Part shown: piece after piece, positions 9,594 through 21,516 of the stretch
Numbering within the stretch: the stretch's first letter is position 1
Layout of the letters: the number at the start of each line of letters is the position of its first letter
From: Benincasa hispida
Taxonomy: Eukaryota; Streptophyta; Magnoliopsida; Cucurbitales; Cucurbitaceae
DNA: 64,000 nt
Reading direction: 5' to 3'
NCBI RefSeq assembly: GCF_009727055.1
Contig: NC_052352.1
Location: 27,686,740-27,750,739 of the forward strand
Notes under the pieces: generated by a model
Databases searched by the model: none
Told to the model about the DNA's origin: nothing
What the model saw: only the letters and a program-made list of their open reading frames with translations
Program-made: the position numbers and the translations under genes

Positions 9594-10504
9594 ACCTTGT
9601 GTCCCAACACTATGCCCTCTTTCACCATAAAATGGTATTTTAAGCAATTAAGCACCAGATTCGTCTCTTCGCATCTCTTCAATTCTCTAAGTTGGCTAGA
9701 CAGACTTCATAAGTGTTCCCATAAACAAAGAAGTCGTCCATAAAGATTTCAACAGAGTCCTTGAGATAATCTGAAAAGATGGCCATCATGCACCTTTGGA
9801 ACGTGCTTGGCGCATTGCAGAGGCCAAACGACATGTGGCGAAAAGCAAAGGTCCCATATGGGCAGGTGAATGTGGTCTTTTCTTGGTCTTCTGAAGCTAT
9901 CATAATCTGGTTGTACCCGACATAACCATCCAGAAAGCAATAAAAGTCATTTCTAGTTAGACGGTCTAGCGTTTGGTCAATGAATGGCAGAGGTAAATGA
10001 TCTTTCTTTGTGGCTGCATTCAGCTTGCAGTAGTCCATGCAAATGCGCCACCCAGTGATGGTCCTTTGTGGTATTAATTCATTATTTTCGTTCGAGACTA
10101 ACGTCATGCCACCCTTTTTCAGCACACACTGCACAGGGCTAACCCACGTGCTATCTGCTATAGGATAGATGATGCCCGCATCTAACCATTTGTGATCTCC
10201 TTTTTAATGACCTTTTTCATTGTAGGGTTGAGTTTGTGTTGATGTTTGATCGTTTCCTTGTGGTCCTCTTCAAGACGAATGCGGTGTATATAGTACGCTG
10301 GGCTGATTCCTTTAATGTCAGCGAGCGTCTAGCCAAATGCTTGCACATGTTTCCTTAGAATGCTCATCAACGCATTCTTCTGGTCTTCATTGAGCTCAGA
10401 GGAAATGATAACTCGCAGCTTCTCGTTCTGCCCAAAAAATGCGTACTTTAAATGATTCGGTAGGGTCTTTATTCTAGTGTCGATGGTTTTTCTAGGGATG
10501 GTTG
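9594..10504 (-). pseudogene. Reverse transcriptase fragment (Ty3/gypsy pol)
   Basis: Copies element RNA into DNA inside cytoplasmic particles. Read from 10504 downward, fingers and palm motifs are recognisable: CVLKKGGMT, a W-R-I-C-M-D-Y segment, the PLPFIDQTLDRL helix, LDGYVGYNQI, the FGLCNAPSTFQRCM block, and the catalytic FMDDF box (about 9730). The frame from 10134 to 9679 is open. Upstream (10135-10504) it is broken by stops, for instance in the linker to protease. Thumb, connection and RNase H are missing because the element jumps to its 3' LTR at 9593. Close to the copies at 15655 and 24180, it is a fragment and cannot be active. Confidence 0.88.
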
Positions 10505-10928
10505 CGTTGTTTTTCTTTCTTCTTTTTCTGTTGGCTCTTCTTCCTAGTTTGCGATCATTTCTTCTTCCTTGCTTGTTTTTGTTATGATTGCATTACAAGC
10601 AACAACAGATGCGCTAGCATCCTCTTCTTCATTTTCTTCATCAAACTTTTCTTCTTCAATCAAATTCCGGTCGTCATCTGAGTCATGCAGGTCTTCTTCA
10701 TCCGGAAACTTCATGGCACGAATTATGTTGAACTTGAGCTTCTGTTCATTGATGCTCAAAGTGATTTCCCCTTTATGCACATCAATCTGAGCATGACATG
10801 TTGATAAAAATGGTCGCCCCAGAATGATGGGCACATCTTTGTCGGCCTCATAGTCCAAAATGATGAAGTCAGCTGGTAGGATAAATTTGTCAATGGTTAT
10901 CAACACGTCCTTCACCTTTCCCTTTAGA

Positions 10929-10966
10929 CTGTCTCTTATACACATCTAGATGTGTATAAGAGACAG
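10929..10966. other. Tn5/Nextera mosaic-end palindrome (assembly artefact)
   Basis: Complete 38-bp head-to-head mosaic end inside the protease gene, same as at 160-197. Confidence 0.97.
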
Positions 10967-10977
10967 CTAGAGAGCTG

Positions 10978-11090
10978 TTGGCCAGTTGGAGAGTCACCGT
11001 TGTGGGCACAAGTTGCCCCACATTCAGCTGCCTAAAGATTGACAGAGGCATCAAATTTATGCTGGCTCCCAGGTCACACAAGGCTTGCCC
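10978..11090 (-). repeat. Artefactual 113-bp duplication between two adapters
   Basis: Matches 11128-11240 with two differences (GACAGAGG/GACAAAGG and GCTGGCTC/GCTAGCTC). Bounded by mosaic ends on both sides, so it is probably a read from another copy of the element stitched in. Confidence 0.92.
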
Positions 11091-11127
11091 CTGTCTCTTA
11101 TACACATCTAGATGTGTATAAGAGACA
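11091..11127. other. Tn5/Nextera mosaic-end palindrome, last base missing (artefact)
   Basis: CTGTCTCTTATACACATCT at 11091-11109, then 18 bases of the reverse mosaic end to 11127. Confidence 0.97.
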
Positions 11128-11640
11128 TTGGCCAGTTGGAGAGTCACCGTTGTGGGCACAAGTTGCCCCACATTCAGCTGCCTAAAGATTGACAAAGGCA
11201 TCAAATTTATGCTAGCTCCCAGGTCACACAAGGCTTGCCCGATGTATAGTCCTCCTATGGAGCAAGGAATAGTAAAGCTCCCAGGATCGCTCATCTTCGG
11301 TGGAATTATTGATTTTGAACTTTGTGTTAATGCCACCGTGGCAAACTTACCAACTCCCCTCTTCTTAGTTACCATATCCTTTAGAAACTTTGCATAGGCA
11401 TACATTTCCTCAATGGTTTCACTGAATGGAGTATTAATATGCAATTGCTTTAACATAGACAGAAAGCGTTGGTACTGTACCTCTTCGTTCTTTTTCTTCC
11501 TTAGTCTCTGCGGGAAAGGGGGTAACTGCACTTTCACGGTCCCCATCTCAGTTGACTTTGAGGTCGACGCAACCTCTGGTTCTACTGCTTCTTTTTCTCC
11601 TTCTTCTTCTTGTGTCACCACAATTCTGGTTCAACCGCAA

Positions 11641-12977
11641 TGGGAGTTGTCCAACTAAGCTTCTTATTTTCTCCCTCCACAATCTTCCCACTTCGCAATG
11701 TCACAACCTGACATTACTCTTTACCTAATCCTCCTGAGGTGCGTGGGAGTTCTGTTGAACTCGGCAGAGCCCCTTGTGGTCTACTCTTTAGCTTACTCAC
11801 AATTTGACCCATCTATAACACTAGGTTGCGGATGGACGTAACCTGACTTTGAAGCACAGTTTCATTTTTCTCTATGTACTGCTTCAACAGGCTCTCCAAG
11901 AAGGATGATTGCGGTGGTTGTGAGCTACTTCCTTGATTGCTTGTCTGAATGTTGTTGCGTAGGAAGAATCCTTGTGGCCCTTCTTTCTATGCCATGGGTT
12001 GGAAATTCTGTTGTTGATTCTTCCAAGAAAAATTGGGGTGGTTTCTCCACCCGGGGTTGTAGGTATTCAAAAAGGGATTATTCTTTACAAAGTAAATGGA
12101 CTGTGGATTTTGCGGGCAATCTTCTATCGCGTACCCGTCACCGCAAGTCGCACACCTTGCGGTGTTTTGACTGATTGCGTTGATTTGCCCATTTTGCGGT
12201 GTTGGGCTGCTGATCGCAATTCCCTGGATTAAGTTCATCATTGCGGTCATCTAATTTTGTAGTGAAGCAATAGCACCATTACTTGCGTCATCATCTTTGA
12301 TTCTCAATCTCTAATCACTCTCTCTCCAATCTTCGTGGTTGTTAGAGATGCGATCCAAGATATTCTTCGCCTCGTCATATGTTATATCAAGCAGACCACC
12401 AGCGGCTGCCGCATTGGTAGTGGGATTCAAACCATGATAAAAGATTTCTATCTGAAGGCAGTCTGGCAAACCATTATGTGGACAATCCCTGACCAACCTT
12501 TTAAACCTCGCCCAGGCATCGCTAAGCGATTCGTCCATGTCTTGTTCAAAATTTGTAATTAGTTTCCTGTGTCTAGCGTTCTCAGTAGGTGGAAAGTATT
12601 TCTTCATAAACTTCTCCACGACCTGTTCCCATGAAGTGACCTCTCCCAGTTTGAGAGAATACGCCCATTTCCTAGCTTGATCACAGAGAGAAAATGGAAA
12701 CAAAGTTAGTCGAACTTCTTTGGTAGAGATGTTCAGGAACACAAAAGTATTGCAAATTTCAATAAAGCTTCGGAGGTGGGCGTGCGGGTCTTCGCCACGC
12801 CTTCCTCCGAATTGTCCTGCAGTCTAGATCATCTGCAGCATCACCGGTTTCATTTCAAATTTGCTTCCATCGAGGGCAGGCCTCATGATTCCTGGAGAGA
12901 AATCATAGAGGTTTGACGATGCATAGTCCCTAATGAGTCTATTGTGATCATTTTCCAGTAGGATTGGATTCGCCATG
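11641..12977 (-). pseudogene. gag of the truncated Athila-like element
   Basis: Starts at about 12977 (MANPILLEND...). The Retrotrans_gag-type capsid core is clear at 12742-12311: FLNISTKEVRLTLFPFSL, WAYSLKLGEVTSWEQ, FMKKYFPPTENARHRK, ESLSDAWARFKRLVRDCP, LQIEIFYHGLN and ITYDEAKNILDRI. The knuckle at 12180-12130 reads CATCGDGYAIEDC, with Tyr where the zinc-binding His belongs. NPFLNTYNPGWRNHPNFSW follows, then a coiled tail (about 11920-11800) before the protease. Stops split it into at least three frames. A binding-deficient knuckle plus stops means it is dead. Confidence 0.88.
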
Positions 12978-13167
12978 ACGTTGTTTTCGTTTGGTGCTTC
13001 GTTTCCAAGCTACTCTGTCATCTCTTCTTTATCTAACTGTGGTTATTATTGGCAGACTCTCAGTCTCCATCTAAACATTCTCTCAATCTCTGGGTCATAA
13101 TTCACCAAAGATTGAGAGTCTGCAAAGAAATCAGAAAAATTACCGTTAGCACACTATTTTGCCGAAG

Positions 13168-13185
13168 TCCCCAGCAACGACGCCA
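13168..13185 (-). other. Primer-binding site, tRNA-Asp type
   Basis: Minus-strand TGGCGTCGTTGCTGGGGA starts 6 bp after the 5' LTR end. It pairs with 16 of 18 bases of the 3' end of plant tRNA-Asp (rule: complement TGGCGCCGTTGCCGGGGA). Confidence 0.85.
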
Positions 13186-13191
13186 AAAACT

Positions 13192-14862
13192 TGATGCTTG
13201 GTTTTATGAAGTGAATTGTGGATGATATGCGATGGTGAAATTGCATTGAGCGCTCAAGTTTCCTCAGCGGAATCCAAGTGTAAACTCAACTGAGTTTCCT
13301 GGTAAGTCCAAGGTCGAACTCAGGGACTTGTGAAAATAGGTTGCGTTGGTAATTTTTAGGAAAAACTTTGCGGAGACCAAATAAATAAATAGTTGTTGAG
13401 GTTTTTGTTTGCGATGATAAAAAAAAATAACAAATGCGACAGAGTTTGAAAAGAGTTGGTAAACGGAAGATACGATGAGTATGCAGTGAACGGGTTGAGA
13501 AGGGTTTCGACTAACACTTTCTAGGATGCGTTCATGCTTTGCGATCATGCAACATGCATACAATAGTAAACCATCTCTCGATGCGAATGCTACAACTTCT
13601 AATGCTAGAACGTATGCGATATATGCGATAAGTCTATAGGACCTACACATAAGCCTCTATTCTTATTTATGCAATGACAGAATAACACACACAAATAAGG
13701 TGACCACATAATATCATTCCTATCTCTAGGATGCCTGCGATGAAGGTTGGTAAACATAGCTTATCTCTAAGTCCCTATCTCTTATTTATGCAGTTTTAAT
13801 CTTGCTCTCTCGAGTCTAGATTCTAACCTAGCTCTCTCGAGTCTTAGATTTTTTTTTCAAACTCTCTCTCAAGTAGCTCTAAAGGGGTATTTGGCTCAGC
13901 ACAACATAAGATAATCGCAGGCAATGAACTTCCTAGGTTATGTTAGCTTAGTTCTTCTCAACCATTCGACTAGTTCAGCTACTCATGCATACTAGGAGAG
14001 TGAACAGATGTAGAATAAGAACTTCCATTAATGTAGAGATGAAGTACAAAACAACAATGCAAGAATAGAATAAAGAACCTGGTAGCAATCTCTTGTTGAC
14101 TAGGCTTTTACACTATTTTTCTACTCGTGTTCAAAAGATAATCTCGCTCTCGCGAGAGTTGGCCCGCTCTCTGCTTCTACGCCTTAAGCTTCTCTCTTGA
14201 GTTGCCCTGAGTGATCTCCGACATCACCACTCTTCTCTTGCTCCACCTTAAAACAGAAGGAAAACTATGAACAAAGATGTGCAATCCGAACGTATGAATT
14301 TTCGAACGGATGGAATGGTGAACCCCTTTTTTGAAGGATGTCTATGGTATTTATAGAATATCTAGGGTGAACGGCGGCTTCTCTCTCATGATTGCATAGA
14401 TAGGATGACTTTAATTCCCTGATTGATGTGCCGAATATTTGTCACCGAAAAGCTGAATGTACTTGTTATCGTTAGTGGCTTTCAACTTAATTCGGATTTG
14501 ACTATCATCAACTTTCTGTCCCATCGCAATTAATTAGACTTTCACCCAGATGCACCCACCATGTTGCATCACCAAGTTGCAGCAATCCTTCTTAAGCAAA
14601 TGTTTGCAAATACGATCACCACAAAGCCTTGCGGTAATGCTGCGCTGGATCAATGATTTCCGATGATCACAATTTCTACCTTGCATCATTGCATATTCTA
14701 CACAAAAATACAAAAAAACAACCGTTCTAATGCGATGAACGCATCAACCGCAATATTATGAATCTGATGCTTTTTGGATGCAATTTATCATGTTTTATCA
14801 ACGCAAGCCAGCATTGTTCAAGAACTTAGCACTATGATAACGTGCATTTCTACCCATTATCA
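13192..14862 (-). mobile_element. 5' LTR, family A
   Basis: 1,671 bp. On the plus strand it runs TGATGCTTGG...CCCATTATCA. It has the shared segment near its 3' end (about 13306-13325) and a TATA-like TATTTATAGA on the reverse strand near 14350. Confidence 0.9.
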
Positions 14863-15654
14863 AGTAGCTAAATCTGTCGAATGGGTTGAGAAGCACTTAG
14901 CTAGCATAACTGGGGATCTTTGTTCTATGCGATTATCTTGTATTATGTATGCGTCATTCATCCATTAGCGATTCTTGGGAGGGTAGTCTAAGGATAGAAT
15001 CTAGGCTTGGAAAATTCAGCTTATAATCTAGGCTCGGGAGAGTCAGATTAAAAATGCATAATCAAGAGATAGGAGCTTAGGAATAAGCACTATTTGCTAT
15101 TAACGCATCGCATACATCCTAGAGATAGGTTATGATTGTATGCGGTCACCTTGTCTTTGTGTGCATCTTGCATCATCGCACAGGCAAAAAGTAGAGACTC
15201 AGGAATAAGCTCTATGGACATTATCGCATTCATCACATGCGTCCTAGAATTAGGAGTTACCGCATTTGCATTGGAAAATGATTTGTTGTCGCATGAGTGT
15301 AGCATGATCGCATAGTTTGAACGCATTCTCGAAAAATGCTAGCTAAAGACCTTCTCAACCCATTCCTCTGCATACTCAGTGTATCTACCGCATAATCAAT
15401 CTTTTCTCAAATCCGCCGCATAATTTTTATATGCAAACAACAAACCAACCAATCATTAATTTATTTGTTACCGCAAAGTTATCTTAAGAATTATCACCGC
15501 ATACCATTTTCCTTAGTCCCTGAGTTCAACCCTGGACTTACCAGGAAACTCAGTAGGATTTATACATAGATTCTGTTAAAAAAAAACTTGTTGCACAACG
15601 CATTTCCATCACCGTAATTCCTTTCATTATATCACCGCATAAAATAACACATCA
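14863..15654 (+). mobile_element. Family A LTR, right half
   Basis: Continues the LTR broken at 9444 (AGTAGCTAAATCTGTCGAAT) and ends AATAACACATCA at 15654, where minus-strand reverse-transcriptase sequence begins. No matching TSD was found for this LTR because its left end is rearranged. Confidence 0.8.
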
Positions 15655-16240
15655 GTTTGTCCGTAAATCGAGAAGTCGTCCATAAAAATTTCCACTGAAA
15701 CTTCGAGATACTCAGAGAAGATGGCCATCATGCACCTCTAGAACTTGCTCGGCGCATTGCATAATCCGAACAGCATGCTGCGAAAATCAAACATTCTGTA
15801 TGGGCAGAAGAATGTGGTTTTCTTTTGGTCTTCAAGAATAATCATTATTTGGTTATAGCCCGCATACCCGTCCAGAAAACAGAAGTACTCATTTTCTGCT
15901 AGGCGGTCTAGCATCTGGTCAATAAAAGGCAAGGGGAAATGGTCCTTCTTCGTTGCCGCATTGAGTTCCATGCAAATCCGCGAACCAGTGACGGTCCTCA
16001 TTGTTATTAACTCATTTTTTGCGTTTGGAACTACCGTCATTCCTACCTTCTTGGGCACGCATTGCATGGGGCTGACCCACATGCTATTGGCGATTGGGTA
16101 TATAATGTCTGCGTCTAACCATTTATTTATCTCCTTTTTCACAACCTCCTTCATCGCAGGGTTCAGTCTGCATTGAGGTTCAATAGACCCTTTTGGTTTT
16201 CTTTGAGATGTATCATGTGCATGCAGTCTGTTGGACTAAT
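15655..16240 (-). pseudogene. Reverse transcriptase fragment
   Basis: Gypsy reverse transcriptase, second copy. Frame 16154-15738 shows KKEINKWLDADIIYPI, WVSPMQCVPKKVGMT, the FPLPFIDQMLDRL helix, FLDGYAGYNQI and LFGLCNAPSKF. After a stop, the DDF box region can be read to 15665 (FMDDFS on the minus strand). One residue block is shortened relative to the 10134 copy: the D-Y-C-K segment before LNAATKKDH is missing. The fragment ends where the family A LTR begins, so palm and thumb are incomplete. Confidence 0.85.
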
Positions 16241-17330
16241 TCCTCTTATGTCTACTAGTGTCCACCTTATTGCTTTTATATACTTCTTCAGGATGCTAAG
16301 AAACACATTTTCTTGTTCTTCTTGTAGCGCAGAGGAAATTATCACTGACAAAGTTTCATTTTGCCCCAGGAAAACATACTTCAGATGACTTGGCAGAGTC
16401 TTTAATTCCATGGTGGGTGGTTGTTCCAAGGATGGTTTTTGTGCTTTTCTCTCCTCATTCAGATTCACTTTTTCTTCTTTGTTGACTGTTTCAATGATTA
16501 CATTGCAGGTTTCTACGAATGCGGTCGCATCCTCTCTTTCATCTTCTTCTTCGGACTTCTCTTCTTCATTACACCCGGGTTCATTGTCAGCATCGGATAG
16601 GTATTCATCTTTGGGATACTTCATAGCTTTCATAATATCAAACCTGAGCTTCTTTCCATTTACAATTAACGTGATCTCTCCCTTGTACATATAAATTTGA
16701 GCGCGACTAGTAGATAAAAATGGTCATCCCAATATGATGGGTACATCTTTGTCTGCTTCATAGTCGAGAATGATGAAGTCTGCAGGTAAAATGAATTTAT
16801 CAATTGAGACCAGGACATCCTTCAACTTTCCCTCTAGGTGAACTAAGGACCTGTCCGCTAGCTAGAGAGTCACCGTTGTAGGCATCAGCTGCCCTACATT
16901 CGACTGTTTAAAAATAGAAAGGGGCATTAAATTTATACTGGCCCCAAGGTCGCAAAGCGCTTGACCTATATATATCCCGCAAATTGAGCAGGCTATTGTG
17001 AAACTTCTAGGGTTGCGCATCTTTGGTGGAATTATGGTGTTTGACTTTTGCGTTAATGCCACCGTTGCGAACTTTCCTATGCTCCTTTTCTTTGTCACCA
17101 TGTCCTTAAAAAACTTAGCGTATTTTGGCATTTGTTCAATCGCTTCAGTGAAAGGGATGTTGATATGTAGCTGTTTTAACATTTCCATGAAGCGATGATA
17201 CTTCACTTCATCATTTTGCCTCTTCTTAAGTATTTATGGGAATGGTGGCAGTTGTACCTTCACGGTTCCTTGTTCCATAGGCTTAGAAGTGGACGCAACT
17301 TCCGATTCCATCGTCTCATTTTCTTATGGT
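16241..17330 (-). pseudogene. Protease and acidic linker
   Basis: Retropepsin domain of the broken element. Frame 17206-16862 has LKQLHINIPFTEAI, the Lys-rich VTKKRSIGKFATV, IPPKMRNPRSF and the active site ALCDLGASINLMPLSIF. A stop falls after VTL. The distal half is out of frame (about 16850-16700). Frame 16690-16163 continues with GEITLIVNGKKLRFDI, an acidic NEEEKSEEEDERED stretch and the start of the reverse-transcriptase-proximal domain (SHLKYVFLGQNETLSVII). Domain order matches the other copies. Confidence 0.85.
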
Positions 17331-17912
17331 TCACCCTATGTCTACGGGGTCTTGGATTCCATCGCAACTGGAGTAGTCCTACTTGGCTCCATCTTCTTTT
17401 CCGCTATCGTCTTTCCACTTTACAAAGTCACGACTTGACATTGCCCCTTTCCTGTGTTCCCCAGGTTGCGAGGGAGCTCAGTTGTACTCGGCAACGCCCC
17501 TTGCGGCCTATTTTTCAATTCGCCCACAATCTGTCCTATTTGGATTTCGAGATTGCGGATTGAAGTCACCTTATTCTGGAGCACCGTCTCGTTCTTTATA
17601 TGTACTACTTGAACAGGCTCTCCAGAGAAGAAGATGACGGCGCTTGCAAGCTGCTAGCTTGATTTTGTGATTGACCATTTGTTCGCGGGAAAAATCCTGG
17701 CGGCCCTTCTTTTTGTACCATGAATTGATAACTCTGTTGATTATTTTTCCACGTGAAATTGGGGTGGTTTCTCTACCTGGAGATGTAGTGTTAGAGAAAG
17801 GATTGTTCTTTACGAAGTATACAGATTGCGGGTCCCTCGGACATTCTTCCATCGGATGTGCTTCTCTACAAGAGGCACAACTTGTGCTCGTCTGATCAAT
17901 TGCGTTGACCTG
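17331..17912 (-). pseudogene. gag C-terminal part, zinc knuckle
   Basis: Minus-strand gag end. The knuckle is intact in sequence (CASCREAHPMEEC, C-x2-C-x4-H-x4-C), then VYFVKNNPFSNT and a Gln/Lys-rich tail. At 17912 it is cut by the 11.8-kb element, and the sequence resumes at 29732 and 35240. The tail (17331-17570) is interrupted by stops. Confidence 0.85.
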
Positions 17913-19563
17913 TGATGCGTTATGTGATGAATTTATGAAAGGAATTGCGGTGATGGAAATGCGTTGTGCAGCAAGTTTTCTCAGTAGAATCCAAGTATAA
18001 ATCTTGCTGAGTTTCCTGGTAAGGCCAGGGTCGAACTCAGGGACTAGGGAAAACAATATACGGTGATAATTTTTAAGAAGACTTTGCGGTAACAAGTAAA
18101 TCAATGAGTGGTTGGTTTGTTGTTTGCCGTATAAAAAGTATGCGGCGGATTTGAGAAAAAGATTGATTATGCGGTAGATACACAGAATGTCTTTAACAAG
18201 CGTTTCCCGAGAATGCGTTCAAACTATGCGATCATGCTACACTCATGCGATAATAAATCATTTTCCAATGCAAATGTGGTAACTTCTAATTCTAGGATAC
18301 ATGCGATGAATGTGATAATGTCCATAGATCTTATTCCAAAGTCTCTACTTCTTGCCTATGCGATGATGCAAGACACATACAAAGACAAGGTGACCGCATA
18401 CAATCAAAGCCTATCTCTAGGATGCATACGATGCGTTAATAGCAAACAGTGCTTATTCCTAAGCTCCTATATCTTGATTATACATTCTAATCTGACTCTC
18501 CCAAGCCTAGATTCTAACCTGACTTTTCCAAGCCTAGATTCTATACTTAGACTACCCTCTCGAGTATCTCTAATGGACGAATGACGTAAACATAATACAA
18601 GATAATCGCATAGAATGATCCTTAGTTATGCTAGCTAAGTGCTTCTCAACCCATTCGACAGATTTAGATACTCATGCACAATAAACAGAGAGTGAACAGA
18701 TATAAAAATGTAAATTCCATTTCTATAGATAAGTTCGGAGTAAAAAATGACAATGGAAGATAAACATAGAGAGCATAGTAGCAATTCCTTGCTTCCCAAA
18801 GCGTTTACACTGTTATTCTGCTCAACAGATGTTCCTGCTTCCGCAGGAATTGGCCCTCTCTCTAATCTCGACGCTTCCAGCACTCTTCCAAGTTCACTGG
18901 AATGATCTCTTGGTACAATCTCACTTCCCTCGCTTCTGCCGTCTAAATTAAAAGAATAACTAAGAACAAGGCTACTTCTAACTATGGGGAAAATTATCTA
19001 TCTGTCAAACTGGACGAACCCCTTCACTGAAGGTTGCCTTCGGTATTTATAGAGCTTCAGGGTGAAAGGCTTCTTCTCTCTTATGATTGCACTGATGGGA
19101 TGACATTAATTCTCTATCTGATGCACGAATATTTGTCACCAAAAAGTTGAGTGTACTCACTACAATAGTTCGTTAGCGGCTTGTCAACTTAATTCGGACT
19201 CGACCGTCATCAGCCTTCTTTTCCATCATGATTTATTATGCTTTTCACCTAGATGTGCCCACCAAGTTGCGCCGGCTCTATGCGGGAACCTCCTTGGGCA
19301 GAAATTTGCGAGCTCAAATCACCGCAAAGCCTTGCGGTAACGTTGGCTCGACCGTTGATTTCTTGTGATCGCATTTTCCGCCTTGCGTCAACGCATATTC
19401 TGCACACAATACACAAGTTAACTGTTTTCATGCGCTAGACGCAGGCGACCACAATGTTGTAAACTTATTACTTTTTGGACGCAATCTTATATATTTTATC
19501 AATGCAAACTTGCATTGTTTTATAACTTAATACTGTAATAATGTGCATTTCTACCCGTTATCA
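17913..19563 (-). mobile_element. 3' LTR, family A
   Basis: 1,651 bp, plus-strand view TGATGCGTTATG...CCCGTTATCA. Reverse TATA GTATTTATAGAG at about 19042-19053. The partner 5' LTR at 27440 is about 1,685 bp once its insertion is removed. Confidence 0.93.
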
Positions 19564-19580
19564 CACTCCCAAATTTAAAC
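19564..19580 (-). other. Polypurine tract
   Basis: Minus-strand GTTTAAATTTGGGAGTG directly before the 3' LTR. Confidence 0.85.
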
Positions 19581-19908
19581 AATGTTTGTCCTCAAGCATA
19601 AGCTAAAGATTTCCTTTAGAAAGTCAACCACAATCTCTTTTCCTCGATTTCTCAAGGATGCCTTGTTCAAATCCTATACACCAAAATTTCCTTAATTTTT
19701 ATTCAGGTCTCCTCTTAAAATATTTCTAAATTTTAGGGACCGCAAGTTTAACCTTCAAAAAGACTTTGCTAGATTCCAGGACATCGCATGATTTTTTTCC
19801 AAAAAAAAAAAAACTTTTTTCACTAGGATGTTAAATGATTTTTTTATCCTTGCATATTTTAGACATTATTTATTTTCCTTCTGACCTTGCGCTGATCCAA
19901 GTGCCTCG

Positions 19909-19959
19909 CCTTTGTTTTGGCTTGCCCCCAAGTGTGTCATGCAAACATCCAACTACAAG
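19909..19959 (-). repeat. Paired 3' noncoding motif, copy nearest the polypurine tract
   Basis: Plus-strand view TTTGTTTTGGCTTGCCCCCA then GTGTGTCATGCAAACATCCA. Reverse of the motif at 7264. Confidence 0.85.
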
Positions 19960-20045
19960 CAAGGCGCTCTTTCTCAGACTAAACTCATGCCTATTTGGCA
20001 GAGGAGTTGCGGTCATTTATTTATGCGTTGATCACGATTCCTACC

Positions 20046-20092
20046 TTCGTTTTGGCTTGCCCCCACATGTGTCATGCAGACATCCAACTACA
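20046..20092 (-). repeat. Paired 3' noncoding motif, second copy
   Basis: Plus-strand view TTCGTTTTGGCTTGCCCCCA then CATGTGTCATGCAGACATCC, about 130 bp from the first copy. Confidence 0.85.
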
Positions 20093-20520
20093 AGTAGGAT
20101 CCGATCGCAACGTTATGACTTTTTTTTTTTAATAAGGCCAACAATAGCAAGGTCGAAAGTAAATACCACACCCCCAAATTTAAAATGCGACAATATCTTC
20201 ATTGCCAAAAGATTGAAAGAAGTCATGCGGTATTCTTAAGAAGTTTCATAAAGGATCAATTTGAAAAGTTAGCAGACCACTAACTTCTAAAAATATTTCA
20301 TGAGGTGACTGTCCTAAAAATTAAGTTGACTCTAGTGTATACGAAAAAAATAGAAGCATGTGTTTCATCATTGAAATCATAATTGGCAAAGAAAAATCAT
20401 GCGGTGACTTACTAAATTGATCAATGTTAAATGATTGTGGTAACCAAAGAGGATGCGGTGATAAAATTTTCAAAATTAAAATGCGATGCGATAACGAAAT
20501 TTGGAATAAAGTCAAGGAAA

Positions 20521-21516
20521 GATTAACTCACTCGCTTAATTCTTCCTCTTTACCTAGGGGATTAAGAACACATGATGAAGAAAATGGATGATAAATGTAT
20601 GGAAAGGAATAGAGAGATGATAATGATGGCGATAATAGCATTTAAATATAAAGATCATCATTTGATACATGATTTGTGAATGAAAGATGAAGAAGATGAA
20701 CACAATAGATGAAATGAAAGAATAGATACAAATACGGAAAGAGTGTCAATGTCTTGACACATATCCCGATTGGAGACGTTGTGCTTGCCATCGTGTGGAT
20801 GAGATGGAGTGGAAAGATTCCCTCTCAGGTTTGCTTTCCCGGTAGAATTGACCTTTTGCACAGAGCTTCAGCTTCAGGAATGGGAAGAATTTCTTGCTCA
20901 GAGACTCACCTTTCAACCTTGTCTCATCATTCTCCCAGATTTTCTCTATAAGTCTCTTCAGACTAGCCTCCTTTGCAATGAATTCAAGGAATCTATTTAT
21001 AGACAAGACCTTGGCTCTTTGTATTGGTGATCCCACTGTGTAATTCTGATAATTCCTTCTATGGCGTAGTGGAATCGTACAACAGAAAGCTGTACACTTG
21101 TCTTAATCGCCCGCGAATGCATTGCTCTTCACATCTTCGATCGATCGCCGCATGCGGTGTAGTTTTTTTATTACCACATGCGGTGGAAATGCGTTGATCG
21201 CTATAGTCCATGATCGCTCGTTGCATGCGCCGCCATTGCATAGATCTTTCTTCGTTCTTGATTATTGGCGTATGCGATGTAAATGTGTTGTACATTTTGT
21301 CCTCAAGCAATTAACGCATGCGGTGACCTATTTTCTGCAAAACAAAGACTTGGACATTCTATTTCGCCATCGCAATGGGGTTAATGGGTGTGTTTGCGAC
21401 ACTTTATAATTTTCGTATTTCTCAGCCAATTCTATACTATCGACGCAACTTTTCCTTCTTTTTGCCGCATAATCTAAATAAAACATCATAAATAACTTGT
21501 CTTTCTACAAGTTATC
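20521..21516 (-). mobile_element. Family C LTR piece inside the 3' noncoding region
   Basis: Plus-strand end ...CTTTCTACAAGTTATCA at 21516 is the reverse of a family C LTR start. The uninterrupted counterpart in the 57103-58434 region shows where it went in (near GGGCGACAGCGCAAAT). The LTR is only about 1 kb: its 3' half and a few host bases are gone, so no TSD can be read. Confidence 0.8.

Larger units (their letters stand above)
10505..11640 (-). pseudogene. Retropepsin-like protease and acidic linker (gypsy pol)
   Basis: Aspartic protease that matures gag-pol. The active-site loop reads ALCDLGASINLMPLSIF, with DLGAS in place of DTGA/DSGA, as in all copies here. It is preceded by TIPCSIGGLYIGQ and by a Lys-rich stretch ending in IPPKMSDPGSF. 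The distal part (VPIILGRPFLSTCHAQIDV, then an acidic SDDDRNLIEEEKFDEENEEED segment) is at 10544-10900. Two Nextera adapters (10929-10966, 11091-11127) and a 113-bp duplication lie in the middle, so the apparent single frame with two DLGAS loops is an assembly product. Confidence 0.85.
9445..14862 (-). mobile_element. Truncated minus-strand Athila-like element, TSD AGTGG/AGTAG
   Basis: A 5.4-kb element with a complete 5' LTR (13192-14862), primer site, gag, protease and the first part of reverse transcriptase, then a jump to a 149-bp stub of the 3' LTR (9445-9593). RNase H, integrase, the 3' noncoding region and most of the 3' LTR are deleted. Flanks AGTGG (9440-9444) and AGTAG (14863-14867) differ by one base, and the family A LTR it interrupts continues across. 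Confidence 0.85.

Noticed and set aside
10929..11127. Perfect 38-bp palindromes as possible transposon ends or hairpins
   Set aside because: Identical to the commercial Tn5 mosaic end and flanked by chimeric joins.
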